64,000 bases of DNA from Flammeovirga sp. OC4 (GCF_000812565.1 NZ_JTAM01000027.1:47437-111436); one strand, 5' to 3'. Positions 1 to 9,924 are shown, numbered from the stretch's first letter. Notes: a model not told the origin generated them from the letters alone. Program-made: numbers and translations.

Positions 1-1
1 G

Positions 2-2773
2 AAAAGAGGTAGCAAATTCAAAAAGAAAAAAGAAAAGGCGGTTAAAAAGGAAAATATCATTTTCCAAAAACCTATGGCTTATAGTCATTTTTCGCAGTTT
101 ACCGACTTTGCTCAATGCTATAGTTTTACAAAGATCCATCTGAAAAATATTGTCAATAGTAATACATTCAAGATCTTATTGCTATTTAGTTTTGTACAGT
201 TAGCTGCTATCTTGAAAGAGGGCTACGAATATATGGGGCTTCAATCGTATCCGGTAACGTATATGGTCGTGGAGGATATTCAAAATAGTACAATGATTTT
301 CTTATTGATTATAATGGTCTATTATGCTGGAGATCTTCTTTGGGAAGACAGAGACCATCATCTCAATGAAGTGATTGATGCCAGTCCGCATAGCCCTTAT
401 ATTTCTTTGTTTGCCAAGTATTTTGCGATCAACACAAGTATTTTTATCATTTATGCTTTCCTATCCATAGTGGGTATACTTTATCAGCTAGGGTCTGGAT
501 TTACTGCCATTGATATAGACATTTACTGCCTAGCGTATGTCCTGAACATCATGCCGATGATTGCTACATGGACAGCCGTATTGATGCTTGTCCATATTTT
601 AGTCGATCATAAGTTTATTGGATTTGGAGTTTCTATTGTGATGCTTTTCGCTATAGAACTAATGTTAAATGCTTTGGACATTTCTTCAAGAATGCTTGAT
701 ATTGCAAGTGCTCCAAAAATTAAATTCTCTGATATTAGTGGGTATGGTCCTTCAGTGATTTCGGCTATTTGGTTTAATGCATATTGGATTCTCTTTGGTA
801 TCATTATGCTACTAATAGGAGGATTACTTTCTAGTAGAGGTACCACACATAGTTTGCTGACTAGAATCAAGAGTATTCCTCAAAAAACAGATGCTAATTT
901 TATCGGAGCTGTTGGAACGCTGTTTATTGTTTGGGTGAGCATCGGAAGCTTCATCTTCTACAATACTCAAATGATGAATACTTATAAAACAGAGGAGGAA
1001 ACCGAACTACTTCAAGTACAATACGAACAGAAATACAAGCAGTACGAAGACATGGCTGCTCCTAAAATTGTAGACATTGAATACAACGTAAATATATATC
1101 CTGAAGAAAGAAATATTTATACGGTTTCAAACCTAAAAGTAGTCAATGAAAACAAAGAAAGTATTGATACCTTGATGTACTCATACAATAATGAGTGGGA
1201 AATACAGTTTGAAATTCAAAATGCGATAGAAATTCTTGATGACAAAGAGTTAAGTGTTAAACAGTTTGTACTACAAAAACCATTACAACACAAAGATTCA
1301 TTGGAAATTGTTATTCATGCCAATTATATCACAAAAGGGTTTAAGAACAGCGGAGAAGATATCATGATCTTAGAAAATGGTACATTCTTCAATAACCTTG
1401 TTTTCTTACCTTTCTTCGGATACAATTCTTCTGTTGAATTAAGTGATCGTTTCAAAAGAAAGGAACATAACCTTCCGCCAAGGAACCGTATGCCATTACT
1501 CACAGAGCATTGTAGTAAAGCCTGTAATCATAACTATCTTTCTAGAGGCCAATCTGATTGGGTGAATTTTGAGACAACCATCTCAACATCTGCAGATCAA
1601 ATGGCGATTGCTCCTGGTAATTTGGTAAAACAATGGACAAAAAATAATCGAAATTTTTACACCTATAAAATGGATCACAAGGCACTCAATTTTGTTTCCT
1701 TTAATTCAGGAAGATTTGAAGTGGCAAAGAGAAATTGGAAGGGTGTGAGCATGGAGGTATATTATGATCAAAAGCATGGCGTAAACGTTGATAAAATGCT
1801 CCTTGCTATAGAAAATTCTTTAAAATATTATACGGAAAATTTCGGTCCTTATTATTTGAAACAAGCACGTATCATCGAATTCCCAAGGTATGCAACCTTT
1901 GCACAGGCATTCCCTGGAACTATGCCTTATTCAGAGGCTTTTGGTTTTATTGTAGACTTGGAAAATGAGGAAAAGAATAATGTAGTTGATGCGGTTATTG
2001 CACACGAAATGGCACATCAATGGTGGGCTCATCAAGAAGTAAGTGCCAATGTGCAAGGTAGTACATTAATGACTGAGAGTTTAGCGGAATATTCTTCTCT
2101 GATGGTCATGAAAAAATCTTCGAATAATGATGATATCAAAATGAAAAACTTCTTGAAATATGATTATGACCGCTATTTAAAAGGAAGAAGTTTTGAAAGA
2201 GAAAAGGAATTACCACTAAAAGAAGTTGAAAATCAAAGTTACCTTCATTATGGAAAGGGAAGTGTGATTATGTACGCTCTTCAAGATTTTATTGGAGAAG
2301 ACAGTGTCAATGCAGCTTTAAAAAGCTTCCTTGCTGAATACAGGTACAAGGCTCCTCCATACCCTACTTCCAATGACTTTTTGAGGCATCTTCAACCTAA
2401 AATTCCGGATTCATTACAGTACCTTATCGGAGACTGGTTTGAAGATATTACGTTATATGATTACAGAATCAAGGAAGCTTCACTAAGTGAAATTAATGCT
2501 TCAACATATGAAGTTTCATTACAAGTAGAAGCTAAAAAAATCAAATCTGATTCAATAGGTAATGAAATCAATGTCCCAATAAAGGATTGGGTGGAAATTG
2601 GTTTTTATAAAGACCAAGATGAGAAAGAGCTCTTTTATACGGAAAAGGTTTTTCTTCAAAATGAATCTCAAACCATTCAATTAAAATTACCCGAAAAGCC
2701 TGTAAAAGCGGCCATCGACCCTAAAAGGTTATATGTGGAAAGGGTAATTAATGATAATAGCAAAAAATTCTAG
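2..2773 (+). CDS. ABC-2 permease / M1 zinc metallopeptidase fusion, 5'-truncated by window edge
   Basis: The reading frame is open to the first bases of the window: codons before the Met at 74 encode a Lys-rich linker and no stop is seen, so the gene almost certainly begins upstream. Counting from that Met, residues 30-310 hold several membrane segments resembling an ABC-2 transporter permease half. The rest is a periplasmic M1-type peptidase with zinc motif HEMAHQWW (His644) and a third ligand Glu in TESLAEY (about 668). The exopeptidase GAMEN motif is replaced by GTMPYSE near residue 615. The known family is a permease-aminopeptidase fusion of about 1,200 residues, so roughly the first 300 are missing here. 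Substrate is unknown. A hairpin terminator follows at 2791. Confidence 0.85.
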   Translation, partial: KRGSKFKKKKEKAVKKENIIFQKPMAYSHFSQFTDFAQCYSFTKIHLKNIVNSNTFKILLLFSFVQLAAILKEGYEYMGLQSYPVTYMVVEDIQNSTMIFLLIIMVYYAGDLLWEDRDHHLNEVIDASPHSPYISLFAKYFAINTSIFIIYAFLSIVGILYQLGSGFTAIDIDIYCLAYVLNIMPMIATWTAVLMLVHILVDHKFIGFGVSIVMLFAIELMLNALDISSRMLDIASAPKIKFSDISGYGPSVISAIWFNAYWILFGIIMLLIGGLLSSRGTTHSLLTRIKSIPQKTDANFIGAVGTLFIVWVSIGSFIFYNTQMMNTYKTEEETELLQVQYEQKYKQYEDMAAPKIVDIEYNVNIYPEERNIYTVSNLKVVNENKESIDTLMYSYNNEWEIQFEIQNAIEILDDKELSVKQFVLQKPLQHKDSLEIVIHANYITKGFKNSGEDIMILENGTFFNNLVFLPFFGYNSSVELSDRFKRKEHNLPPRNRMPLLTEHCSKACNHNYLSRGQSDWVNFETTISTSADQMAIAPGNLVKQWTKNNRNFYTYKMDHKALNFVSFNSGRFEVAKRNWKGVSMEVYYDQKHGVNVDKMLLAIENSLKYYTENFGPYYLKQARIIEFPRYATFAQAFPGTMPYSEAFGFIVDLENEEKNNVVDAVIAHEMAHQWWAHQEVSANVQGSTLMTESLAEYSSLMVMKKSSNNDDIKMKNFLKYDYDRYLKGRSFEREKELPLKEVENQSYLHYGKGSVIMYALQDFIGEDSVNAALKSFLAEYRYKAPPYPTSNDFLRHLQPKIPDSLQYLIGDWFEDITLYDYRIKEASLSEINASTYEVSLQVEAKKIKSDSIGNEINVPIKDWVEIGFYKDQDEKELFYTEKVFLQNESQTIQLKLPEKPVKAAIDPKRLYVERVINDNSKKF

Positions 2774-2790
2774 AATTTAGGAAAATGAAA

Positions 2791-2842
2791 GGGATAGAAA
2801 TGTTTGTGTTGCGAAACACTTCAAATTTCTATCCTTTTTCTT
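2791..2842 (+). terminator. Rho-independent terminator after the peptidase fusion
   Basis: GGATAGAAAT (2792-2801) pairs with ATTTCTATCC (2825-2834), an inner GTGTT/AACAC helix extends it, and a T-rich tail follows. Confidence 0.75.
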
Positions 2843-2994
2843 TTACTACCATCCAAAACTTTAGTTCTAGTACTAAGAGAAGAACTATTTGGATTAAGGC
2901 AAAATGAGCAATTCAAAATAGGTTGAAAAGTGTTTGTTTTCTTTAATTTGAAACGTCCTATGACAGAAGTTTCATTATAAAGTTCTCTATTCAA

Positions 2995-3576
2995 ATGAAG
3001 TACCTAACCCTATGTCTACTATTTCTCTTTATTACTTCTCTTTCTTTTGCTCAGGAAAACTCTTCGACAGATAAAAAAGTCCATAAAAGAGAGGAAGCAC
3101 ACGGTGAACTTAAACATCACAGAATAGCCTTGCTTTGGGGACATAGTTATGTTCCTAAGGGATTTAACGATAATAATAGTGCTAAAACATTAATAATTCC
3201 CACCATTGGTTTTGAATATGAATATTGGTTCTCACATCGTTTTGCGATTGGATTATCCAATGATTTGGAGCTTCAAAATTATGTCATTGAGACAAGGGAA
3301 GGCGATGAACTTGAAAGAGAGTATGTATACATTGGAGCATTAATGGGGTTTGTAGAGTTTGCGCATCTTTGGGTTTTTGGTATTGGTCCTGGAATAGAGA
3401 TGGAAAAAAATAAAAATTTTGGAGTGCTCAAAATGTCTATTGAGAGAGAATTTCCTATTGTAGGAAAAGGCGGATGGGATGTCACACCTATGCTGAGTTA
3501 TGAAATAAAATTTAGAGGAGAAGATAAAGTTTATGACGCTATTACTTTTGGGTTTGCTATAGGAAAAAGATTTTAA
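2995..3576 (+). CDS. Outer-membrane beta-barrel-like secreted protein, unknown function
   Basis: The 193-residue product has a clear signal peptide (hydrophobic core ending SLSFAQ, cleavage near residue 20). A short charged His/Lys/Glu-rich stretch follows, then alternating aromatic/hydrophobic strands such as FEYEYWFSHRFAIGL. The chain ends in an aromatic residue (GFAIGKRF), as outer-membrane barrels often do. The size fits a small 8-stranded barrel. No enzyme motif is visible. The gene stands alone, flanked by terminators, and is convergent with the porin gene. A barrel is inferred from composition and strand pattern; ligand and role are unknown. Confidence 0.7.
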   Translation: MKYLTLCLLFLFITSLSFAQENSSTDKKVHKREEAHGELKHHRIALLWGHSYVPKGFNDNNSAKTLIIPTIGFEYEYWFSHRFAIGLSNDLELQNYVIETREGDELEREYVYIGALMGFVEFAHLWVFGIGPGIEMEKNKNFGVLKMSIEREFPIVGKGGWDVTPMLSYEIKFRGEDKVYDAITFGFAIGKRF

Positions 3577-3598
3577 TAAACCTTCTCATCCTATAAAC

Positions 3599-3641
3599 AC
3601 AAACGTCATTTTGGGTAATACCCAAAATGACGTTTGTATTT
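3599..3641. terminator. Bidirectional terminator between convergent genes
   Basis: A perfect 18-bp stem (ACAAACGTCATTTTGGGT at 3599-3616 with its complement at 3620-3637) has a 3-nt loop and AT-rich flanks. It sits between the barrel gene and the porin gene and can serve both. Confidence 0.85.
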
Positions 3642-3673
3642 TATATAGTTTCTACTAATTGAAAAACTGTTGC

Positions 3674-4969
3674 CTAGAAATTGACTTGCATCTGTAATCT
3701 TAAAAGATTACCTGCTTGGTCATTTACAGGATTTTGAGAGTCAACATACGTTCTATCGGCAATTACATACATTGCTACAAATTCAAACGCTCTATTAGGT
3801 TGCCACTCTATACCAATTTCTAAATCGTTTACTCTATAACTACGAGCATCTAACTCAAACTTCTTTCCACCATGGTAAGTAATATATCTTGTGAATGGGA
3901 AAAATGTGTGATGCTTGTAATTAAACTTACCATAAAGCATGGCATAACCACCATGTAAGTTTTGTTCTTTCACTAAATTCGCTTCCGGGTCATACTCCGG
4001 TCCAATACCGTAGTTGTATTCTGCTTGAAAACCGATAGGCTGTGGGTACCAAACGAAAGTACCTCCTACTCTTCTATCGTTAAAATTATGACCTGCTGCA
4101 TATATAATTTCTTTTTCTCCATTGTTATCAATCTCTGCTTGCAAACCTTGAGAAGTGGTTGGTAAAACATATTTACCAGCATACCCGTGCACAGAAAGCT
4201 CCATAATTTGATTATTAGCAAATTGGAAAGGCCAAGACACTCTACCCACCGCATGTAAATTATCGTTTTTATCAGGAGTATTAATTCCTTGACCGTTGAA
4301 TACACCTAATGCAAAAGTACCATAGTTACCACTATGCTTTAGGTTTTTGTCCTTCATGTATTCATAAATCTTTCTCACTTTTTGTGGAGTATGATATAAA
4401 ACGGCCATTAAATCACGCTCATTGGGTAAAGCGGAGTTGATAGGGTCTGAACGGTCTAAAGGAATACGAAACTGTGACGATTGCATATTCTCATATCCAA
4501 AAGGCACTTTACTTTGTCCTACTCTAAGCCATGTCGATTTATGGTGGTCAAAATATAAGTCCATGTAGGCATCACGGAGTGTTGGAGCACCTGCAAAGTC
4601 CGCTTGCATATAAACATAAACGTTGTCCAATAACCAACCGCTTACTTTCAAACGTACTCGTCTTAGAGATATTCCCTTGTCTGCTCCCCAGTTTTTATCC
4701 ATCTGAGGTACTGACAAATCAGGGTTTGTCTCAAAAAGTCCGTTATATCTCGCTTGGATATAACCACTTACTTTTATTCTGTCTGTCCAATCTTTGGGTA
4801 AAGACTGTTGAATAAGTCCTTCACCGTCTTGGTCAGGGTTGAATAAAGAATCAATTTTTACTTCCTCATTTCTAAATGAGTCTTGTGCAAATGATAAAGA
4901 GGCTGTTGTAACTATAAAAAGAAAAGACATCGTGAATCTTTTCCATGAAATTGTAAGTAACTGTTCCAT
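3674..4969 (-). CDS. Porin of the phosphate-selective O/P type
   Basis: This is a 431-residue outer-membrane porin. The start is placed at the ATG at 4969, which gives a signal peptide ending SLSFAQ. The frame extends upstream only to a TTG at 5041. The body has the features of OprO/OprP-like porins: an N-terminal SGYIQARYNG strand, RRVRLKVSGWLLDNVYVYMQ, a YMDLYFDHH segment, WLRVGQSKVPFGYE, and a C-terminal strand ending LRLQMQVNF with terminal Phe. Such porins form trimeric anion channels; Bacteroidota members are often phosphate-linked, but the substrate here is not shown. No pho genes are adjacent. About 1.3 kb without genes lies upstream, so it is probably monocistronic. Confidence 0.85.
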   Translation of the reverse strand: MEQLLTISWKRFTMSFLFIVTTASLSFAQDSFRNEEVKIDSLFNPDQDGEGLIQQSLPKDWTDRIKVSGYIQARYNGLFETNPDLSVPQMDKNWGADKGISLRRVRLKVSGWLLDNVYVYMQADFAGAPTLRDAYMDLYFDHHKSTWLRVGQSKVPFGYENMQSSQFRIPLDRSDPINSALPNERDLMAVLYHTPQKVRKIYEYMKDKNLKHSGNYGTFALGVFNGQGINTPDKNDNLHAVGRVSWPFQFANNQIMELSVHGYAGKYVLPTTSQGLQAEIDNNGEKEIIYAAGHNFNDRRVGGTFVWYPQPIGFQAEYNYGIGPEYDPEANLVKEQNLHGGYAMLYGKFNYKHHTFFPFTRYITYHGGKKFELDARSYRVNDLEIGIEWQPNRAFEFVAMYVIADRTYVDSQNPVNDQAGNLLRLQMQVNF

Positions 4970-5041
4970 TAATATATTTCGATAATGTGTTTGCGGTTGC
5001 AATGTTAAACCGAAATATTTTACATCCCCACTAAAAATCAA

Positions 5042-5644
5042 TAATTAATATTGAGTTAACATTGAATACATTTTAAGGAAATAAAAATGAATATTTATGT
5101 ACTTAATGTTGCTGTGTATTAGATTTAAAGAATAATAAAATGCACAAAATCAATAATCATAAAATCTCAACAAGCTAAATATCAGTAAAAAATGTATTAA
5201 CAACATTTAAATAGAAAAACCTCAATACTTCAATTTTAACTTTAAAGTTATTTACAATTCACTATACATACATTTTAAATACACTAATGTTAATCATATA
5301 TTAACAAAGTTAAAACAAGAGATTGAAAACTGATTCATATTAATTTATTATTACAAAATATATTTACTTAATACATTATTAACATTTAAGTAACATAATG
5401 AAATTTAATGTCCTAACGACAATCTTTAAAACTCAGAAACAAACTAAATAATTCATTTACAAATCATTACACATGAGGTTCCCATCAATTGACAATTGAT
5501 AGCTCAAAACAGGTAGGTAAACGTACCTTTATACAACCTTCTTTGAAATAGAATGATACACCACTAAGAAGTCACTATACGATGAATGCTTCACTACTTT
5601 GCAAATACATTGTTAACTAAGTTTTCGAATATTTACGGTATTTT
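5042..5644. other. AT-rich intergenic stretch upstream of the porin gene
   Basis: No open frame of useful size, tRNA or rRNA is seen. The stretch is strongly AT-rich with many ATTAA/TTAAC runs and presumably holds the porin promoter. Small hairpins occur at about 5484-5500 (TCAATT-GAC-AATTGA) and 5514-5531 (AGGTA/TACCT). The base composition gives no sign of a decayed gene. Confidence 0.5.
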
Positions 5645-6003
5645 GAAATCAGGAGATTTCTAATGATCTTTAGGACACGAATGACGCTATCGCTTAACAT
5701 TCGCGCCAATGGACTTTCTACCCAATTCATTTGCTACTTCTTCCCTCGGCCTTGAAGGGAAAAGCGTGAAGAATTTCATGTATTGAGCCGTTAAGAATGA
5801 TTTTGCTGTTTGAGCATCTCAAAACGATGAAGTTTTGATCGAGTTATCCTTTCAATAGGCGAGAGAAATGGAATTTAGCTTTTGACTTCTAAGCCTTGAA
5901 TTTTTTGCTTCGTTTTTGTTTCAAGACAAAAACGAAGAAGAAGGAAGTTTGAAAGTAAATCCCATAAATATTCATAGAAAGCTCGAATAGAAGTTGATGA
6001 TAA
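5645..6003 (+). repeat. Dispersed structured noncoding repeat, copy 1
   Basis: This 359-bp element aligns along its whole length with 22894-23226 in the same orientation. A 42-nt block is identical (5891-5932 and 23117-23158). Shared blocks include GAAATCAGGAGATTT, GACACGAATGACGCTA, CCTTGAAGGGAAAAGCGT and GGAATTTAGCTTTTG. Hairpins are GAAATC/GATTTC (5645-5660), CGAATG/CATTCG (5678-5703), TCAAAAC/GTTTTGA (5819-5838) and a perfect 12-bp stem CTTCGTTTTTGT/ACAAAAACGAAG (5908-5937). No coding frame is conserved. It may be a noncoding RNA, a nonautonomous mobile element or a repeat of unknown type. Confidence 0.8.
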
Positions 6004-6057
6004 CTTTGTTTACAGTGAAGTAAATGATAAAAACGTCGTTAATCTCTAATTTTAGAC

Positions 6058-6087
6058 ACAAAAAAAGCCACCCAAAACGGGCGGCTT
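6058..6087 (-). terminator. Terminator of the ddl-PASTA transcript
   Basis: Read on the minus strand, GCCGCCC-GTTTT-GGGTGGC forms a 7-bp stem with one G-U pair, followed by seven T residues. It lies about 190 bp past the PASTA stop codon. Confidence 0.75.
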
Positions 6088-6279
6088 CAAATGCTTTTAT
6101 ATAACTAGCAAAAACTAAGTAGCTGATCATAATTAAATATAGTTTATAAATGTAGAATGAATTGATCTAAGGTAAGGCAAAATTTACAGTCCTAGCCATA
6201 GCTAAGACGAAAAATTTTAACGAAACCTGAGTTTAATTCAAATGCATTTAAGCTATAGATAATTTTGAACAGGTACTTA

Positions 6280-7113
6280 TTATTTCTTATTTCCTGAGAA
6301 TTCAGAAACCCAAAGGTTAACAGTTCTTCCAAGTCTCATTTTAGGATATCGTCCTGTTTCCTCATTCATATTTGGAATAGGTGACTGTCTTACTACAACA
6401 CCTGGAATAGTGTCATATTGTACATACTTCACTTTTCCCACACCTAAGCCTAAACCATACAAAGTGAATTCAGCATCTCCCTCAGTCATACCGATGAGGT
6501 TAGGAACCTGTGTCAGTGGATTCCCCATACCGTCACCTACTACTAAATCAACCTCAGTACCTTTCAATACTTTAAAACCTCGAATCAACTCCTCTTTTGA
6601 AATAGATTTACCTTTATATTTCACTTCTAAGACGTTGTTCACAAATTGATCTGGCTTTCTATTAATTGAACCTATTTTCAAACCTAAGTTTTTAATTCTC
6701 ACTACTGCATTTTTCAATGAGCCATCAATCAAATCAGGCAACTTAATTGCAGCAGGCTTAGAAGGGTTTACAGTCAAGTAAATCTTTCTATTGTCTTTTA
6801 CTTTCTCACCAGCCAAAGGTGTTTGTGACAACACTGTAAGGTAAGGTAAGTCAGGATTATAATTGACAGCTGCAGAATCAAAAACTTCAAAACGCAACCC
6901 TGCCGATTCTAATCTCTTGGTGGCATCATCAATCGATAAACTATCAATATCGGGAACAGTTACAGTTTGCCCATGCTTTGTTGATGTTGGGAGATATAAA
7001 TAAAAAAACATGATCGCCAACAAAAAGGCGGCTGCGACCATTAATACCACATTAATCAATAATGCAGAAGGAGTATCTCCAAAAATTAACTTTTTCAGTT
7101 TGTCTTGATCCAT
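6280..7113 (-). CDS. Membrane-anchored PASTA-domain protein
   Basis: The 277-residue product has a short cytoplasmic start, one membrane segment (about residues 18-41) and three extracytoplasmic PASTA-like repeats (about 50-117, 120-195 and 200-272). These are recognised by VTVPDIDSLSIDDATKRLE, IKLPDLIDGSLKNAVVRIK and TQVPNLIGMTEGDAEFTLY, each followed by a G-L/xVG strand. PASTA domains bind peptidoglycan fragments or the stem peptide. In Firmicutes and Actinobacteria they end Ser/Thr kinases or PBPs; here there is no kinase or transpeptidase domain. It lies 36 bp after the D-Ala-D-Ala ligase gene on the same strand, so it is very likely co-transcribed. A role in sensing or scaffolding cell-wall synthesis is inferred. 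Confidence 0.85.
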   Translation of the reverse strand: MDQDKLKKLIFGDTPSALLINVVLMVAAAFLLAIMFFYLYLPTSTKHGQTVTVPDIDSLSIDDATKRLESAGLRFEVFDSAAVNYNPDLPYLTVLSQTPLAGEKVKDNRKIYLTVNPSKPAAIKLPDLIDGSLKNAVVRIKNLGLKIGSINRKPDQFVNNVLEVKYKGKSISKEELIRGFKVLKGTEVDLVVGDGMGNPLTQVPNLIGMTEGDAEFTLYGLGLGVGKVKYVQYDTIPGVVVRQSPIPNMNEETGRYPKMRLGRTVNLWVSEFSGNKK

Positions 7114-7149
7114 AATTAATTTAGCTATGATTGAAGTACTAGTTTTTAC

Positions 7150-9855
7150 CTAGCACTTAGCTTCAGTTCTCTTTATTCCGTAATCTAAAATACTATCAAT
7201 AAAATCAAAAGGCTTGTAGCCGTTAATTGCAGCTTGGTGGAAAATACAAGTAGCAGGAGTCATTCCTGGAAGCGAGTTTACTTCGATGACGATAGTTTCC
7301 ACTTTCTTTGTTTCCTTCCAAATACGCACAAATGCGTCTATTCTACAATAACCTTGAACATTTAATTCTTTCGCTACATGTTCCAAATCTTTTCTCACGG
7401 CATCCGAAATCCATTGCTGCTCTTCTGCATCAGGTGAAAAACGAGGTGGTGTAATATTTTGACCTTCACCTGCTAAGAATTTCTCTTCTAATGATAAAAT
7501 CTCACCACTTGCCAAGGCCTCCGAAGGTTCGAATACTTCATAAGTACGCGATCCATCTTCGTGCCATTTTGTGAGCATGCCTCCTGTAATCTCCAAGAAA
7601 TGATCTGAATCCAATGGACTGATCAACTCTTCAATAAGAATACATTTCTTACTTGGAAACTCTTCATTTTTATCTAAATCAAGCTTTATTCTTAAGCCTT
7701 CCTCTACCTCATCACCTTCTCTAAAAATTGCTTCGGCAAAGTTTTCAAGCTGTGTTCTTGACTTGATCATCATCACTGCAGAACTACAACCATCATCTGC
7801 CGGTTTTGCAATTAGAGGATACCTAAAATCCTTTTCTACTTGATCAATAGCTTCAGTAGGGTTCGATAACCAATCCTCTTTTTGCAACAACATATGCTCA
7901 GCCACAAACACTCCTGATTTACGAAGTATCTCAGTAGTCATGTATTTATCAATAGTTATTTCTGAACTATCAACGTCAGAGCCATTGTAAGGAATTCCTT
8001 TTACGTTTAAATGTTTCTGTACAGCACCATCCTCACCAGGTCTACCGTGCAAGGCTATAAATACTGCATCCACTCTTTCTTTTAAGAGGTCGTAATTCAA
8101 TGTTTTAGGATCAAAACAAGCATCTGCCGCATATTTTTGAGTAATTGGCTTCGCTTTCTGAATTGCCTCCACCAATACATCATGCTTCTCACCATTCAAA
8201 GCCTGATTGATCTTTAATTTGATATCATCAGCATTATCCTTCAGCATGATATTAATCGGTAATTCATACAATTCATGCTGATCATGCGATCCCGTTAGAA
8301 ATATCGGAATAGCTTCATATTTATCTGATGAAGCTAATTTTTCATAGATATTTCTTCCACTTTCAACAGAAATATGACGTTCCGAAGAATAACCACCCAT
8401 GATTACCCCTACTTTTTTCGTTTGCTTATCTGCCTCACTCAAAGCTTCGATCTGATGATCCAAATTTTTCAACATCGGCTTAGCCACCCTTGTGTTCTTA
8501 CCAGAACGAATTCTGCAAGCCAACGATGTACGAATAATGAACGTTAAGAACTGCGATGGATTTAATCCAATCTCAGCTGCCTGATGGAAGAAAAACGAAG
8601 AAGGCATCATTCCAGAAGTCGTATTCGGATCGTTTAAGTAAACTGTTCCATCAGCTGTAACGAAACCGTCAATTCGAGCATAAACATCAAACTGTAACTT
8701 CTTGTATAAGTTCTCACAGTCTAATTGAATCTCCCTTACCTTTTCAATAGGCAAATCAATCGGCGTTACTTTACGACTCATACCTGGAAGATACTTTGAT
8801 CTATAATCAAATACACCTTCGTTTCCTCTCACAATTTCAGTAGGAGGAAGAGCAAGAGGATTACCCTTTTCGTCTTCAATGACAATACATGAGAACTCTC
8901 TACCCTTTATATGTTCTTCAATCAACAATGCCTCTTCAGCATCCAATGATTGAAGTGCTACAATTTCTTTATTATTAGAAACTAACTGCTCATTTAAGTA
9001 CTCTAATAATGATTTCGGATCATAAATCACCAAATCATCATTTCCCAATACGTAAACAGGCAAACCAATTCCAAGACGTACATCCGTGAAATCATGGATG
9101 TAACGTACTCTCGCTTCTTCATCTAATCCTTTCCAAAAAGATTGCTCCACTTCTTCTATGAAAAGTGACTTTTTAGCCGCCTTATGGAATGCTTCAACAT
9201 TATCCTCTTTTACAATACTTACACCTAGTGAAGAACCTTGTCTTGGTGCTTTCACCACTAAAGGCATTCCTAATTTATCCTTTAAAGATTGGAAAGTAGT
9301 ATTGATATTATCAGATGATAAATCATCCTCTGTTATCACATCAAAAGAAGGTGTTGTTAACTGTAAGTCCGTAAAGAGTTTTTTCTGCGTAATTTTATCA
9401 ATTCCAATAGCAGATGAAAGTACTCCTGCACCAGAATAAGGAATATTATACCACTCTAAAAGCCCCTGTAAGTTACCATCTTCGCCATAAGGACCATGCA
9501 GTGCTAAAAAGGCAAAATCAAATAACCCTGCAAAATCACTTGGATTTACTTTCTTACCTACTTCTGACGCCATATCCGCAGCCTCATCTTCTGAAAGCTT
9601 ACCTAAAGATTCCACATACATCTGAAACCCTTGTAAATCACTTGGAATGCTACTTACTGGAGGATAAAAATCTCTTACAGTACCTTTATATACATATGAC
9701 CAATCTAAATGAATAAAATGGCCTAAACTATCTACAAATATTGGAACAGGTTCGAAAAGTTGTTTGTTTAAGTTATCATAAACAGTTCTACCACCTGCAA
9801 ACGAGATTTCGCGCTCTCGTGAAATACCTCCAAAAAATATCCCTACTTTGATCAT
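7150..9855 (-). CDS. ddl: Tandem double D-alanine--D-alanine ligase
   Basis: This 901-residue chain holds two complete ATP-grasp Ddl units in tandem. The first (about 1-460) shows GIFFGGISREREIS, ALHGPYGEDG, AIGIDKITQKKLF and YLNDPNTTSGMMPSSFFFHQ. The second (about 478-895) shows GVIMGGYSSERHIS, ALHGRPGEDG, ITIDKYMTTEIL and VIEVNSLPGMTPATCIFHQ. A usual Ddl is 300-370 residues, so each unit is somewhat long. The enzyme makes D-Ala-D-Ala for the peptidoglycan stem with ATP. The ATG at 9855 is chosen because the longer frame starts with TTG inside a likely -7 box at 9925-9932. The first unit's LNDPNTTSG loop differs from the second's VNSLPGMT, which matches the usual Ddl form, so the two halves may have diverged in activity. 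Confidence 0.9.
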   Translation of the reverse strand: MIKVGIFFGGISREREISFAGGRTVYDNLNKQLFEPVPIFVDSLGHFIHLDWSYVYKGTVRDFYPPVSSIPSDLQGFQMYVESLGKLSEDEAADMASEVGKKVNPSDFAGLFDFAFLALHGPYGEDGNLQGLLEWYNIPYSGAGVLSSAIGIDKITQKKLFTDLQLTTPSFDVITEDDLSSDNINTTFQSLKDKLGMPLVVKAPRQGSSLGVSIVKEDNVEAFHKAAKKSLFIEEVEQSFWKGLDEEARVRYIHDFTDVRLGIGLPVYVLGNDDLVIYDPKSLLEYLNEQLVSNNKEIVALQSLDAEEALLIEEHIKGREFSCIVIEDEKGNPLALPPTEIVRGNEGVFDYRSKYLPGMSRKVTPIDLPIEKVREIQLDCENLYKKLQFDVYARIDGFVTADGTVYLNDPNTTSGMMPSSFFFHQAAEIGLNPSQFLTFIIRTSLACRIRSGKNTRVAKPMLKNLDHQIEALSEADKQTKKVGVIMGGYSSERHISVESGRNIYEKLASSDKYEAIPIFLTGSHDQHELYELPINIMLKDNADDIKLKINQALNGEKHDVLVEAIQKAKPITQKYAADACFDPKTLNYDLLKERVDAVFIALHGRPGEDGAVQKHLNVKGIPYNGSDVDSSEITIDKYMTTEILRKSGVFVAEHMLLQKEDWLSNPTEAIDQVEKDFRYPLIAKPADDGCSSAVMMIKSRTQLENFAEAIFREGDEVEEGLRIKLDLDKNEEFPSKKCILIEELISPLDSDHFLEITGGMLTKWHEDGSRTYEVFEPSEALASGEILSLEEKFLAGEGQNITPPRFSPDAEEQQWISDAVRKDLEHVAKELNVQGYCRIDAFVRIWKETKKVETIVIEVNSLPGMTPATCIFHQAAINGYKPFDFIDSILDYGIKRTEAKC

Positions 9856-9924
9856 GATATCATTTTTTCTGTTTCCCAAGAAAGTCAAAGGTTCTTCCTC
9901 TGTTTTCTCTAGGCAATTACGTCT

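Noticed and set aside
5512..5531. Hairpin AGGTA/TACCT as a terminator
   Set aside because: The stem is only 5 bp, with no clear T tail and no gene ending nearby.
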